Below, piece after piece: positions 47,701 through 57,175 of a DNA stretch of 64,000 nucleotides. The translations under genes were made by a program, and so were the position numbers. Numbering within the stretch: position 1 is the first letter of the stretch; every line of letters starts with the position of its first letter. The DNA lies in assembly GCA_025345505.1 (NCBI GenBank), contig JANVCC010000185.1, forward strand, positions 2,906,500-2,970,499. The letters run 5' to 3'. The stretch is from Todiramphus chloris collaris (Eukaryota; Chordata; Aves; Coraciiformes; Alcedinidae). The notes under the pieces are model-generated. The model was not told the DNA's origin. It searched no databases and worked only from the letters and a program-made list of their open reading frames with translations.

Positions 47701-50700
47701 AGGATGCCATTTCAATGTATTACCTTCACTCTCACACACCCAAACTAGAAACATTGTTAATAATCATGAACATTTGAACTGGAAAAATATTTATGCAAAG
47801 TGCTATTACCTAATGGATGTACACAACCAGGTGTTCTAGCAAGGTAACAATATAGTACTTTCTAGAATGGTATCTTGCACTAAGAATTGCTCAGGTTGAG
47901 AACAGAGGACTGCAATACTACTACAAAGACCAACACCAGCTATTACATTCTGCAAGAACAACTCAAATTAATCTTTTATCAGCCCTGCAGCTTTCTCACC
48001 AAAAGCAAAGAAAAAGCCCAGCTACAGAACAACTAGTTCCATGTAACACTCTGCACAAGCAAGTTCATTATGGCTTTAATTATATAAAGCATGCCCAGGT
48101 TATTCTGCCACTTACCCTGAAGGTTGGGTAATAGTGAATCCCATATTCTTTGCACGTCTCGTAGTTCTCTTCTTCCCCACAATCCAGCACACCAACTCTA
48201 ATTGCAGATTCCCAGTCTGAAAACAAAGAGAGCTTTCAATTTTCAGCAGCAGCGATCAGGAATCCCAGCTGATGGATTACCCTGCTTCCCACAGAAATCA
48301 AAACCTGAACTTGATAGATCCCAACAGCACAAAAATCAAGCCCTCAGTCGATTCTCATTTGCTATTCTTTTCCTATTGTCATGTGTAACACAAGCTACTG
48401 ATTTTGAAAATTACAAAACCCTCCCTGTTTTTCTTAGCTGCACCAGTATTTCCCAATACACCCAAGTAAGAAGAATGCCAACACACAATATACAATACAC
48501 AATGTTACCATCAGGGCTGAAGAGATTTTACTGAATCCAGGAAGATGAAATAGTTGCCAACCCAACCCTTTCAAGATCCAAGACTGCATTCTCTAGTTGT
48601 CCCAAATAGCTAAGCTCACAACATAAAGCACGCAGAACATATCTAACTGCAGAAAATTAATCCAACCGTTACTCACCCGCACGGCTGTCAATTACAAACC
48701 CACAACTTCCGTGCACCTTGTCTTACAGCTGTTTTAACACAGACTCACTATTTATTGCACTTCCAATTTTCTCAGAGGCCACCAGAATTGCGGAGAACCC
48801 CAGGCTCACGCGCTGTCTGCTGAAAGCTGTTTTTATCTTCCAGTACTCTTCAGGAATACATTAGATAGAACTCAAAAAAACACCCAAGTTTTAACCAGAG
48901 TGCCAAATAGTTGAGTTTGAACATCATTCTAAGTTTCCTTTATAAATGTTTCATAGCAATAACTGTGAGAGTTCAAGTACTTCTATAAATATGTTTATAT
49001 AACTTCAATAAAAGCTTTCAACTCATTTATAGCTTTTTCCTTCTCATTTTGCTAGAAACTATCTTCTGCTCCGCTCCAGCAATCACTTTAAGGAAGAACC
49101 ACTCCAAGAGATTCCTTGGACAGTTACTTTTTAAAGCTCAGCTAAATCAAACCAGCTGTGGGCAGGATCTGAAGGTACACCACAACTCCCAAGTACCAAT
49201 AAAATTTAAACAGCGCTAAAATTAAAGGCGCTTTTATAGCAAAGAGCATGAAAGCTTCATCAAGTTCAAGATCTGACTGACAGTTGCACGCCTGGCTGCT
49301 TTGGAAATTTCGCTTGCCCTTTGTTTGTCTTTGGAGGAGAACGGGGCAGCTGATGGGCAATTTCAGTTGTGCTGAGCATGCCAACAGCTGAACAGGCACC
49401 AGGAGCAACTACAAGCATCCCAGAGCAGATGGGGCACGTATTCACTGAGCACAAAAGATACAACAGTCTATTTCATCACATAAAACGCAAAACAAACAAT
49501 AATAATTTAAAAGTTTGGCTTCTGGGTATCTATCTCATTCAACTTTCACCACTCCTCCTTTTTTCCACCTGTCCTGCTCCTCCTCCCTACAATGAATAGA
49601 GGCACTATGAGCCTCATGCAAATGGGCTGCTCGCAACAATGCGACCCCATCTCCAGCTCAAAGCTGGGGTTAAAGAGCACCAGCTGGGCCCCGTGCTGCA
49701 GAAACTTCTGCTGAAAAAAGGAGCTTTGCCTTTCTAAAGGATGCCAAAGTGCCAGGTTACGCCGTAGCCTGGACTGGTTGGGGTTTTTAAATGGTGGTAA
49801 ATATTAATTGACATTAGTACCTTGGAAATACTCACAAACTGAGAGGGGTAGACGAGTGATGTCTTATTAACCAACGCTATTTCTGTTTATGCTAAGCAAG
49901 TTCCAACGAATGACATTGGGCAAGCTGGAAATCCAGCAGGCTGGACAAACCTCCCACTTAGGAATCACTGCAGAAAAACCACACACCAGTCACAGTGTGT
50001 TACAAGGAATATACTTTCTTTGCATAACCCTCGTGTATTCCCTGTGCAGGTAGATTAAACTCACCTGCCACTACGAAGTTTCATTCAGGGAGATAAAAGA
50101 TGCACCAGGAGGAAGCTCTCTCCCTGTTCTGCTTCAGAGTTACGCATTTTAACACGTACACTGCTTCCTGAACAATGACAAGGCTTCTGCAGTTCCCCAC
50201 CAAATGCATTTAAAAAACAATGTCTAGAAGGAAATCATTATTTGGAACAACTGCTACCATTTGGAACTGTTGTTCCCCATCCTTGTTTATGAATAGAATT
50301 CAAGGGCTGTCGTACGTGGCGTTTCCAAGGGCTTGTTACTTCTACACAGAAAATTACTGTACACAATTCCAGCCCACAGGCATGTTGGTGGATAGATTCA
50401 ATCATCTTTTAAGACAGAAAAAGTACAATTAACTATAATGGCCACTTTGGACGCTACTGTAATAAAGCCAGAAGTGTGAAGCAGCATCAAACTCCAATGC
50501 CAATCCCATGAGCACACACTGCTCCTGTTTTTCAGGAGGATTATTTTCTGCTATGAAGTCTGCAATGATAGTGTTGCCAAGATTTAGCAAATGAGAAATG
50601 AGATAAAAATTAAGTATATTAGCACAGGGCTTTTATGAAGTAGTTGCACCAATTTAACTGGACTATAGACATAACACAGCTACAGCAATCTAAGAGTTCT

Positions 50701-53032
50701 CTGAGATACACAAGACTGCACCCTCGAAGACAGCTGCAATATCCCAGCAGACCAGTAAATATTCTTGAAAAATAAATGTTGAGACAGCCTAAGGGGGTAA
50801 AACATTTTCGTTTGTTTTGGTTTTTGTTTTTTTGGATGAAGCTGCCAATGAAAACTGTGACTGTTCTCAGTCTCCTGCTAAAATTCATTCATTCCAACTT
50901 TAAAATGGAAACATTTTGCTGGCAAATAACACCAGAAGCCAACTGCGTTTGCTGGTAGTGCCAATGTCCACAGACATAAAAATCCACTTTTACAGTGAAA
51001 GTCTTCATAAAAACTGAATGGATTAAAGAGTAAATTGGCCTTAAACTGGTTATAGCAATACAAGTGCATCACATCATCTGCAGTTATCAGGAGTGCAGAT
51101 GAGGAAGAAAAAAATATGTTTGAAGAAGTCATTACAAGTTACAAAAAAATACTGCCTACAAAGGTATCATGCTGCTGTAGTAGCACACAAACATGTCCCT
51201 GTCTTGTTCTGACAAAAGCTCTGGTCAATTCAGCCTGTTCTTGGCCTTTACTGCAGTGTTCAAACACCTTCTTGCTCTTAGTTTCCTTCAGAAAAGAAGA
51301 AAATCTAATGCTATTTTGGCCACAAGAGCAAATGAAATTAGGAGGTGAAAATGTTACACAAACTTACACAAAAAAAACGAGAAAAATGATACTGCTTTTA
51401 TAAATAAAAACCCCCTACAAGTCAGGAGCACGTGAGATGCTCTGAAGCCACTACTGCTCTGTTTCTCAGGTTTTGAGTTTCTGATCATTGGTCAGCAATC
51501 CTCAGCATGTGACAAGTTCATCAGGACTGATTTTTGGGTAGGCTTCCGTTGCCCTATGTCTAAACCCAAGTCTACTTAATACAGCACCTGTATTTCATGG
51601 TAATTGTTAACACTTTTCACCTACAAGGCTGCCAGAAAAAAGCCAGAGCTCTTCATTCCCTCTCAAAAGCGAAACCGTATGAATGCATTAGAACCACTGC
51701 CTCCAACCTGGAAATGTCTCTTGGGTCAAATGCTAAACTATGAGTAGTTTAAAAGCCTTTAACACTATTATATTAATCGTAGTATTTCCTATGAATTTGA
51801 CCTCATGTCTTCTCCCCATCGGACGTATTGAATTTACCCTACACCTGAGGGGCCTGTTTGTTTCCTTACCTTGGATCTACAAATAGAGTAAAACAGGCTC
51901 CCTCAGTATAAACCATGGACACGACCATTTCTTTTTAAGTCACTATTTGGTGGAAATCTGACTCTCACTTAGCTTGATTTTTTTTTCCTTATTTCCTGGC
52001 AGTGCTTTTCCTCTTCTAGCCCATTCACACTATATTGAATTTGCAAGATACAAATCAAACACACGCGTGGCCCCTCCTGTGCCACAGTAGCTGTTCTGCA
52101 TTTACCCTCTAACTTAGGAGGGCCTCTCCACAAAACACTCCAAAGACAAAGATCTTGCCTCGGAGAGTTTGGAGTCTAAACACACCTCCTGCGTCTGCAG
52201 GCACGCAGAGATGCTCACACGTATATCCGCAGCTGCATCGCTGTGCGCGTGGGAGAGATGGTGACGGTTTGTCCCTAGATTCCTAAAAGCCCTTCGGTTC
52301 TGAGCCCTGCTGCTCCCTTCCACCCTCACCTCGCGCTGTGTGCCCCTCCAGCAGCGTGGCACCCACCCGAGAAGCGAAGGGTGACCCACGCACACCGAAG
52401 GCACCGAGGCACAGGCCGAGCGCAGCCCGGCCGCAGCCCACGGGTCCCGCAACGCGTCGAGGCCGTGGCCAAGGCCACGCCGCTGCCCAGAGCCCCACGG
52501 GGGACCACGTGCGCCGCCGAGGCACGACGAGGAACCGCCGCGGCCTAGGCGGCAGCCCCGGCCCCGGTCCCTGCACCGGCAGCGGGGACTGACAGCCGCG
52601 GGCCGGGACCCGAGGGAGGCCGGAGGGGGAGGCGGAGGGCTGCGGGCCAGCAGGTCAGGCCCGCGGCATCCTGGCCGGAGCGGGGCTGCGGAGAGCCGGC
52701 GGTGACCGCTCCGGGGGTGCGGAGAACCCCCCGGTCAGAGCCCGGCGCGGACGGGCCGGCGGCAGCGCCTCACCTTTGACGTCCCCCGCCAGGGCCCGCC
52801 AGGTGGGGGCGAAGGCGATGCAGTGGCCGCAGGACGAGCTGTAGAACTGCACCACCCAGGCGGCCGAGGAGTTGAGCAGCGCCCGCCGCACCGAGCCGGC
52901 GGCCAGCACGGTCAGCGGGTCCTCCCCGGCCCGGTACAGCCGCGCCGCCGCTACCGCCGCCAGCAGCAGCGGAAGCAGAAGCAGCAACGCCGAGAGCCCG
53001 CTGCCGCTCGCCGCCGCCGCCGCCGCCGCCAT
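29227..53032 (-). CDS. QSOX2: Quiescin sulfhydryl oxidase 2 (twelve coding exons, 679 aa)
   Basis: QSOX2 is a FAD-dependent sulfhydryl oxidase of the secretory pathway; it makes protein disulfides and reduces O2 to H2O2. Joining twelve exons gives 679 aa (human about 698). In order: signal/hydrophobic segment (residues 14-30); thioredoxin domain 1 with CGHC at 68-71; a redox-inactive second thioredoxin fold (about 173-290, [11 protein letters not shown]); a helix-rich linker; an Erv/ALR domain (about 384-525) with [12 protein letters not shown], the FAD-proximal CKAC at 456-459, [14 protein letters not shown] and a third CPAC at 516-519; and a C-terminal membrane helix (about 643-663) with a short basic tail. 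Exon junctions and the tail match QSOX2 rather than QSOX1. One oddity is Ser instead of Trp before CGHC. The promoter carries a 22-bp tandem array. Confidence 0.96.
32388..32576 (-). CDS. QSOX2: QSOX2 exon 11, FAD-proximal CxxC
   Basis: The acceptor CTCCCTAG precedes 32576 and the donor GTATGG follows 32388. It encodes [16 protein letters not shown], then [11 protein letters not shown] (active-site CxxC next to FAD) and [14 protein letters not shown] (FAD-binding WxxHNxVNxRL motif). Length 189 nt, in phase. Confidence 0.96.
36655..36805 (-). CDS. QSOX2: QSOX2 exon 10, start of Erv/ALR domain
   Basis: The acceptor TTCCTCCAG precedes 36805 and the donor GTAAGC follows 36655. It encodes [18 protein letters not shown] and [17 protein letters not shown], the conserved opening of the Erv/ALR fold. 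Intron 10 to its left is about 4.1 kb and holds no gene that I can see. Confidence 0.95.
37937..38059 (-). CDS. QSOX2: QSOX2 exon 9, helix-rich region
   Basis: The acceptor CCTTGTCAG precedes 38059 and the donor GTAAGC follows 37937. It encodes 41 residues, [18 protein letters not shown] to LDLVNNKMR, matching the helical linker of QSOX proteins. Confidence 0.95.
40357..40486 (-). CDS. QSOX2: QSOX2 exon 8, helix-rich region
   Basis: The acceptor GTGTTTCAG precedes 40486 and the donor GTATAC follows 40357. It completes Lys299 and encodes [18 protein letters not shown] through [23 protein letters not shown] is a family-conserved helix. Confidence 0.95.
42661..42804 (-). CDS. QSOX2: QSOX2 exon 7, end of second thioredoxin fold
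   Basis: Not visible as a long open frame but clear from splice sites: acceptor TATATGCAG before 42804, donor GTAAGT after 42661. It encodes [18 protein letters not shown] and [12 protein letters not shown]. It completes Ile251 with two bases from exon 6 and leaves two bases for exon 8. Confidence 0.93.
43251..43423 (+). repeat. 173-bp duplicated segment, copy A (QSOX2 intron 6)
   Basis: Nearly identical to 46336-46509 in intron 3, in the same orientation: one inserted C and one substitution were noted over about 173 bp. It starts at CCGGGATAAGCC. On the plus strand one frame is open through the whole copy ([15 protein letters not shown]... then [11 protein letters not shown]). I do not recognise the family; it may be a dispersed repeat or a local duplication. 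Confidence 0.9.
43562..43707 (-). CDS. QSOX2: QSOX2 exon 6, second thioredoxin fold
   Basis: The acceptor ATTACCCAG precedes 43707 and the donor GTAAGT follows 43562. It encodes [17 protein letters not shown] through [17 protein letters not shown]. The redox CxxC of a true thioredoxin is absent, as is usual in this QSOX domain. Confidence 0.96.
44942..44962 (+). repeat. A21 homopolymer in QSOX2 intron 5
   Basis: A run of 21 A on the plus strand. No retrogene body or target-site duplication was recognised next to it. Confidence 0.8.
45250..45340 (-). CDS. QSOX2: QSOX2 exon 5
   Basis: The acceptor TCTTAAAG precedes 45340 and the donor GTAATG follows 45250. It encodes [18 protein letters not shown] and [10 protein letters not shown], the start of the second thioredoxin fold, with the family motif FESNSSYxGRE. 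It was found from splice sites and phase, as it is only 91 nt. Confidence 0.94.
45538..45643 (-). CDS. QSOX2: QSOX2 exon 4
   Basis: The donor GTAAGT follows 45538. The acceptor is a tandem CAGCAG: using the second AG (exon from 45643) gives [12 protein letters not shown], matching human KGPDREL. Using the first adds one residue (KAGADREL, exon from 45646). Encodes [18 protein letters not shown]. Confidence 0.93.
46336..46509 (+). repeat. 173-bp duplicated segment, copy B (QSOX2 intron 3)
   Basis: Second copy of the segment at 43251-43423, about 3.1 kb away, in direct orientation. A one-base insertion (C after the A run) breaks the frame that is open in copy A. Confidence 0.9.
46781..46829 (-). 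CDS. QSOX2: QSOX2 exon 3 (49 nt)
   Basis: The acceptor CCCACACAG precedes 46829 and the donor GTAAGA follows 46781. It encodes [16 protein letters not shown], the family-conserved piece after PTFR in thioredoxin domain 1. It is too short for an open-frame search. Confidence 0.94.
48116..48216 (-). CDS. QSOX2: QSOX2 exon 2
   Basis: The acceptor TTGTTTTCAG precedes 48216 and the donor GTAAGT follows 48116. It encodes (D)[18 protein letters not shown] and GIHYYPTFR, the thioredoxin domain 1 core with the cis-Pro region YYPTFR. Length 101 nt. Intron 1 to its right (4.6 kb) has no recognisable gene. Confidence 0.95.
52774..53032 (-). CDS. QSOX2: QSOX2 exon 1, signal peptide and CGHC active site
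   Basis: The ATG at 53030-53032 (AACATGG context) starts a run of Ala followed by a Leu-rich hydrophobic segment and [11 protein letters not shown], the family-typical mature start. [18 protein letters not shown] shows the catalytic CxxC with Ser in place of the usual Trp. Donor GTGAGG follows 52774. Confidence 0.94.
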
Positions 53033-53091
53033 GTTGGGACGCCAGCGGCGAGGGGCGGGGCGGGGCGGGGCCGCGCCATAGCAACGCGCCG
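53033..53091 (-). promoter_or_regulatory. QSOX2: QSOX2 core promoter region with GC boxes and an X-box-like site
   Basis: Directly upstream of the ATG lie overlapping GGGGCGGGG repeats (about 53053-53070, Sp1-type) and CGCGCC-AT-AGCAAC at 53072-53085, an X-box-like RFX site with a perfect right half. No TATA box is seen. The transcription start is unknown. Confidence 0.5.
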
Positions 53092-53338
53092 GCCCCTGGC
53101 GACGCGGCCTAGTGCCCCTGGCGACGCGGCCTAGTGCCCCTGGTAACACGGCCTAGTGCCCCTCATAACGCGGCCTAGTGCCCCTGGCGACGCGGCCTAG
53201 TGGCCCTGGTAACACGGCCTAGTGCCCCTGGCAACGCGGCCTAGTGCCCCTCGTAACACGGCCTAGTGCCCCTCATAACGCGGCCTAGTGCCCCTGGCAA
53301 CGCAGCCTAGTGGCCCTGGTAACACGGCCTAGTGCCCC
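53092..53338. repeat. 22-bp tandem array of RFX X-box-like motifs upstream of QSOX2
   Basis: CCTAG recurs at exactly 22-bp steps from 53108 to 53328 (eleven times) without a single indel, plus a partial unit before. Unit consensus: CCTAGTGCCCCTGGYRACRC + GG. Units starting 53196 and 53306 contain GTGGCC-CT-GGTAAC, a full match to the RFX consensus GTNRCC-N0-3-RGYAAC; units at 53130, 53218 and 53284 have one mismatch. Units 1-5 and 6-10 repeat as a 110-bp higher-order block with four differences. Confidence 0.9.
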
Positions 53339-56300
53339 CGCTTCCCTCCCGCCCGGGCCACCGTGCCCCTCCGAGGGGACCTGGGGCCCACCGTCCAAGC
53401 CGACTGAGGCAGTGTCGCCCGCTGCCTGCCCCCCCGCACCACACCGGCTATGGAGGGTGCTGTGGTTCCTCCCCAGGTGGGGAGGCACCTGTTGGAAGTT
53501 GCCCCCCCAGCCCCGCTACCAGCAGCCGTGTCCTTGCCCCCTCCTAGGCCAGGAGGTGCGAGGCTGGGGTCACTCTTGTTACCAAACGCTGGTGACAGAG
53601 TCGCCCCACAAATAAACCCTTTGCCACTGCATCCCCCTCAGAGGGACTAAGGGAAAAAAAAATCCAACTCGTGAAGTTAAGCTTGGTGGCTTATTTTTAT
53701 GGGGCAATCCGCTATAGAAACTGAAGTTTCAATTCACAAAGCTTCTCGCTGAGAAGATTAAACTAGCACGGCTTTGGGTCGAGAACCGTTTCATCCCAAA
53801 GTACGTCGCTTGGCAGGAAAGAGCCATTTCCCTCAAAACTGAAGATGTGATGAAAGGCAGCACAGCACGTAGGACGCTGTGAGCTCTGAAGAGGACGTTA
53901 GAAACTCCATCCTTTCAGCAAATTCAAATCAGTTGTGTGGTCCTAATGGATTTTAGCACCTTTTATAGCTGTAGCCACAGTATAAAAGTCTCATTTGTAA
54001 ATGCAGGCTCAAAAATTTTCATTACATTAACAGAGACAGAAAACCGAGGAAGTGTCCCCAGGGGACAACTTCAGAGGAGTTTAAAAGCCAGATAATGAAA
54101 GACTGAGATCCCTGAAAGATAATTCTTCCTTCTGTTACTTGCAAATGCTTCTTTTAATCCTTCAAGGACAAGTAGGGAATAAGTGGGTCCAAATTCTTTC
54201 TTCAGGCCCACTGGTATACATTCAGAAGTAGAATCTAGTTTATCAGTGTTTCTGTCCAGTATTCCACAGACAGTACAAGGTGAAAATCTTATATATGGTA
54301 AAAATCCTCTTCTTGAGAACTGAGTAACACATTCCACCACCTTTGCCTTCTGTTCTCTCTTTTCTCAACCACTAATAGTGGTTCAGTCACATATCTTCTG
54401 CATTCATAGCCACAGCTGTAAGTTACACATTTGCTTGTACCATGTCCCAGGTGAGGTTGGGTTCTGTCTCTATATTTCCTGGGTACCAAAAGCAACAAAA
54501 TTAGATGGTTACAATAACAGGGCCCAACCACTTCAAAGAACTGAAAAATCTTATGGCAGTTGCTAATTAGGATTTTAAAAAAAACATAAAAATCTGTAAT
54601 GCCTCAGATATTTCAGAGTGCATTTTATTCAGAAGAATTGTTAAATGTATGAAGATGAAAGAGATGGATTACAGGAAAATTAAATGTAGGGTTTAACTGA
54701 GAAATAATCATTTTCTATGAAAGATAATGACTCCTCTTGAGGCTAGTATCAAGATTTATTGACCCAGGAGGTTAATATTGATCAAAACCAAGGCAAACAA
54801 AATATTAGACCTTGAAGGAGAGTAATCTTGATATTGAAGTCTTGCCACTGACGGAACAGGTCAATATATCTGGGTGCCAGAATCTAAGGTTTTGAACACA
54901 GAATGGTGGGGGATATTAAATATGTCTGACATGCCCTGTGTACACACTTTATTCTCATCAGCAGTAGTTAGTTTATAGCTATGTCCTTCTCTATATAGCA
55001 TCTTGCAAGGTTCAGGCTTCACTCACAGACCTAACTGCAAACTTAATGGTTATCTTCCTCCACTGCAACATATAGCACAATATAAGGCACCAGTCTGAAA
55101 TGAAACAAGTCCTTCAACTATTCATTTACATGTATGTGTTATTTTTAATAGCTTTCATTCCAAACAACAAGGATCCTGCTGCTACTGCAAAATTGTAGTG
55201 ACAATGAGCAGAAAAAGTGTAGTGCTTCGATATACAGATTTGTCAGTGTATCTAAACATTTGTCTATAAGCCCATGAGGGAAAAAAAAAATTGAGTTCAA
55301 TTCTGCTATAAAAACCGACAAGAAAACATCCATCTCAGAACAAAAAATTAATCTGGATTAATTAATTGATGAGGATAAGAGTCAGAGACTTTAAAAAATG
55401 TACTGCCAGAAATGTGAAAATACTTTCTAGGATAAGATCAACAGTTAATGTTCCTGGGTCAAAAGTTGCCTCTATTTCTGTTCACATGGCTTTTCAACAT
55501 CTGCAGGAGCTGTCTGCAAAACAAAACTACTGCCATCCACTAATGAGAACAGCAGTGTGTGCAATATAATCTGCAATTCTAATGGATTTCAGTAAAAATA
55601 AATCAAGATGAGATACACAGGGTTTATTTTATTTATTTGGAAAACAAACAGTTAAGCCATCAATGTCTAAAAACAGAAACGTAAAATGTACTTCTATCTT
55701 CCCCCACCAACACCCGATTGTAAATATTATGATTTTAATTTTGACTTTGTATATAAACTATATTGTCCTGCTTTTCATTGTATTTGAAACACACCCTAAA
55801 TTAATGGGATTTAAATAAATCAGTTCTATTTACATTCAATTGTTCAATAACAAACAGCTTCTGAATTCCAGTAAGAAATACTTGTACAGTATTTATTTTT
55901 AAAAGCTAACAAAAATCTTATCAATGCAAAAGAAGTGGGAACACAGCAATACCCAGAGTGAACACCATGCTCAGGGACTGTTTACTTTTCCTTGTTAAAA
56001 ATCCTGATTTTTTTCAGTTTTGCCAATATAAAAGAACAGGTTTATTCATTTACTATGGTTTGCCAATTAAAGTGCATCCTTAGCACCCTGTGTTTAGATG
56101 TAAGAATTCAAAGGACTCAAGGGAATTGCCTGATAAATAACCTCATCACATGCATATATTTAATTTTCAGAAACAGGAGTTGCTGGTAGAGAAGCGTTCC
56201 ATTTAAAGTGCATGACATTGGTTATTTGTCTCGTTAACATAAAGTTGCAGTCACTAAAACTCAGTGTTTGGCTCCAGATCCTGCCAGAGCAAGATCATTC

Positions 56301-56990
56301 CGTATGCCACCTCTCTGAAGCTATATCTGAGATATTTTTAACCAGTTCCACAGAATATTATAAAAAAAATATAACTGTGCACAGCCACCTTTAGCTCTGC
56401 TGTACCCCTCAAGAAAAGTTTTACACTTGTTCCAGTCAAAGGAGTTTATTCCAAACTAGAAAGGTCCACAGCAATGCAGTTTCGAGATATTTAGTACCAC
56501 CTGCACATTTACATTCTTCCATACCTACAATTTTCTGAATATTATTTTCAAAATGATCTGCCTGTCAGCCACAAGAGGATAAATTACACATAAAATGCTT
56601 TTTGAACCCTGTTTGTATAGACTTGTATACAACTTCAAAATGTCGCAGTCTTAAAAGGCTAAGTGAATAAAGTGCTTTCTTTGACAAAAAATTTAAAAAC
56701 TTAAAAAAAAAATCAATAGCCCAGAATAAAACTTCCAGCATTTAGATTCTCTCTGACATCAGCCCAAGGAGAATATTCTTCTTAAATGAGCATTCCCAAA
56801 GCACAGAAAAATCTTACACAAAATATCCTCCTTATCTGGTTAAGTCCCTGCTTGGGTGCTTTCATTGTAAACAAGGACAGAGAAGTTAGGGCAAGGCCAC
56901 ACTGGGATTGGGCACAAGTTCAGAATTAAAATTCTTAAGGCATGCATTTCTTGCCTAAAATAAATAAATAATAATCAGAGATTAAAATTC
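53339..56990. other. Intergenic DNA between QSOX2 and CCDC187
   Basis: The first 0.3 kb is GC-rich promoter flank; the rest is AT-rich without recognisable genes, RNAs or clear transposons. Several TTTATT hexamers (for example near 55.62 and 56.44 kb) could serve as more distal polyadenylation signals of CCDC187 on the minus strand. Confidence 0.6.
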
Positions 56991-56991
56991 C

Positions 56992-56997
56992 TTTATT
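56992..56997 (-). terminator. CCDC187: Candidate CCDC187 polyadenylation signal
   Basis: AATAAA on the minus strand just 23 nt beyond the stop codon. It would give a 3' UTR of only about 40-50 nt, so a more distal signal may be the main one. Confidence 0.3.
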
Positions 56998-57019
56998 GGG
57001 GCCTTTTAGAGAGAAACTT

Positions 57020-57175
57020 CTAATCACAGGCTTTTCTCAGATAAATCTGATTAAGAACTCTGATTGTATCAAAGATCAAGGTGTCAAATATATCTTCAGT
57101 CACTCTCATCTTCACAGTTAATTCATCATCAGCATAGTAAGTCCACTGTGGTTCTTCTTTGTGGAGCTCCTGAAT
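57020..57175 (-). CDS. CCDC187: CCDC187 last exon
   Basis: The acceptor ATATTTTAG precedes 57175; the stop TAG is at 57020-57022. It encodes IQELHKEEPQWTYYADDE and DIFDTLIFDTIRVLNQ, very like the CEP350 C-terminus (VQELHEEEAQW, IFETLIKDTIDVLNQI). Length 156 nt. Confidence 0.93.
   Translation of the reverse strand: MQELHKEEPQWTYYADDELTVKMRVTEDIFDTLIFDTIRVLNQIYLRKACD

Noticed and set aside
29227..53032. QSOX1 as the identity of the middle gene
   Set aside because: The C-terminal membrane tail, the VILDLIxYE and [12 protein letters not shown] segments and the LHX3 neighbour fit QSOX2; QSOX1 sits beside LHX4.
53147..53149. Longer QSOX2 N-terminus starting inside the 22-bp array
   Set aside because: The frame is open upstream but the putative start is GTG; 53030-53032 is the first ATG, has good context and leads directly into a signal-like segment.
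53108..53328. CRISPR-like array (regular repeats)
   Set aside because: Period 22 bp with no spacers between repeats; it is a eukaryotic minisatellite in a promoter.
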